Below, one piece after another: positions 63,992 to 64,000 of a stretch of 64,000 nt of DNA. A program made the position numbers and the translations under genes. The notes beneath the pieces were generated by a model. That model did not search any database. It saw nothing but the letters and a program-made list of their open reading frames with translations, and was not told where the DNA came from. Numbering within the stretch: the first letter of the stretch is position 1; each line of letters starts with the position of its first letter. The DNA is from Nostoc foliaceum FACHB-393 (GTDB lineage Bacteria; Cyanobacteriota; Cyanobacteriia; Cyanobacteriales; Nostocaceae), in assembly GCF_014698505.1 (NCBI RefSeq), contig NZ_JACJTD010000018.1, positions 62,001 to 126,000 on the forward strand. The letters are read 5' to 3'.

Positions 63992-64000
63992 GAGAGAATT

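Overview
The window reads as a piece of the chromosome of a filamentous, heterocyst-type cyanobacterium (Nostoc/Anabaena group). Supporting signs are dense HIP1 octamers (GCGATCGC) in and between genes, heptanucleotide tandem repeats (STRR type) in many spacers, dispersed palindromic repeats, and cyanobacterial marker genes: cyanophycin synthetase, the KaiB-like clock kinase SasA, CRR7, several DUF families restricted to cyanobacteria or plastids, and a group 2 sigma factor directly after carB, as I recall for sigD in Anabaena. No photosystem, phage or complete IS gene is visible.

Layout. 1-11.8 kb is ordinary chromosome: cphA (5' end outside the window), tatA, a Ser/Thr kinase, cbiT, cdsA, a DUF2993 protein, an RsuA/RluB pseudouridine synthase followed by a RodZ-like HTH membrane protein, malQ, a Nudix hydrolase and ridA. 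11.8-17 kb is accessory: a toxin-antitoxin pair whose TumE-like toxin carries an in-frame nonsense codon, an exact 14-copy array of a 21-bp repeat, and a 959-residue NACHT/STAND ATPase with a pentapeptide-repeat tail. 17-32 kb holds a 2Fe-2S ferredoxin-like protein, a Dps ferritin, carB, sigD, a DUF760 protein, mutT, lysS with a C-terminal KTSC domain, a sulfotransferase remnant, a glyoxalase-fold membrane protein, an ECF-like sigma factor and a TPR protein.

32-40 kb is the least explained part: an orphan histidine kinase, an AT-rich ~970-residue predicted outer-membrane protein of no family I know, and two paralogous small exported proteins on the opposite strand. 40-49.5 kb carries ppk1, a receiver-only response regulator, a 57-residue small gene, a DUF2854 protein, crr7, a receiver-GGDEF protein and sasA, followed by a 1.6-kb spacer with decayed coding sequence. 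49.5-57.9 kb encodes envelope proteins (SLH lipoprotein, PEP-CTERM GDSL esterase, beta-helix plus SLH protein), an M42 aminopeptidase, tRNA-Thr(CGT) and small conserved proteins. 58-64 kb is the rimP-nusA-rnpM(ylxR)-infB translation/transcription cluster on the minus strand.

Most likely undescribed material: (1) the outer-membrane candidate with its small exported paralogues; (2) the NACHT-pentapeptide protein behind its repeat array; (3) dispersed repeats apparently captured in frame inside two protein-coding genes. All positions, motifs and repeats were read by eye; no database search, folding or composition calculation was run.
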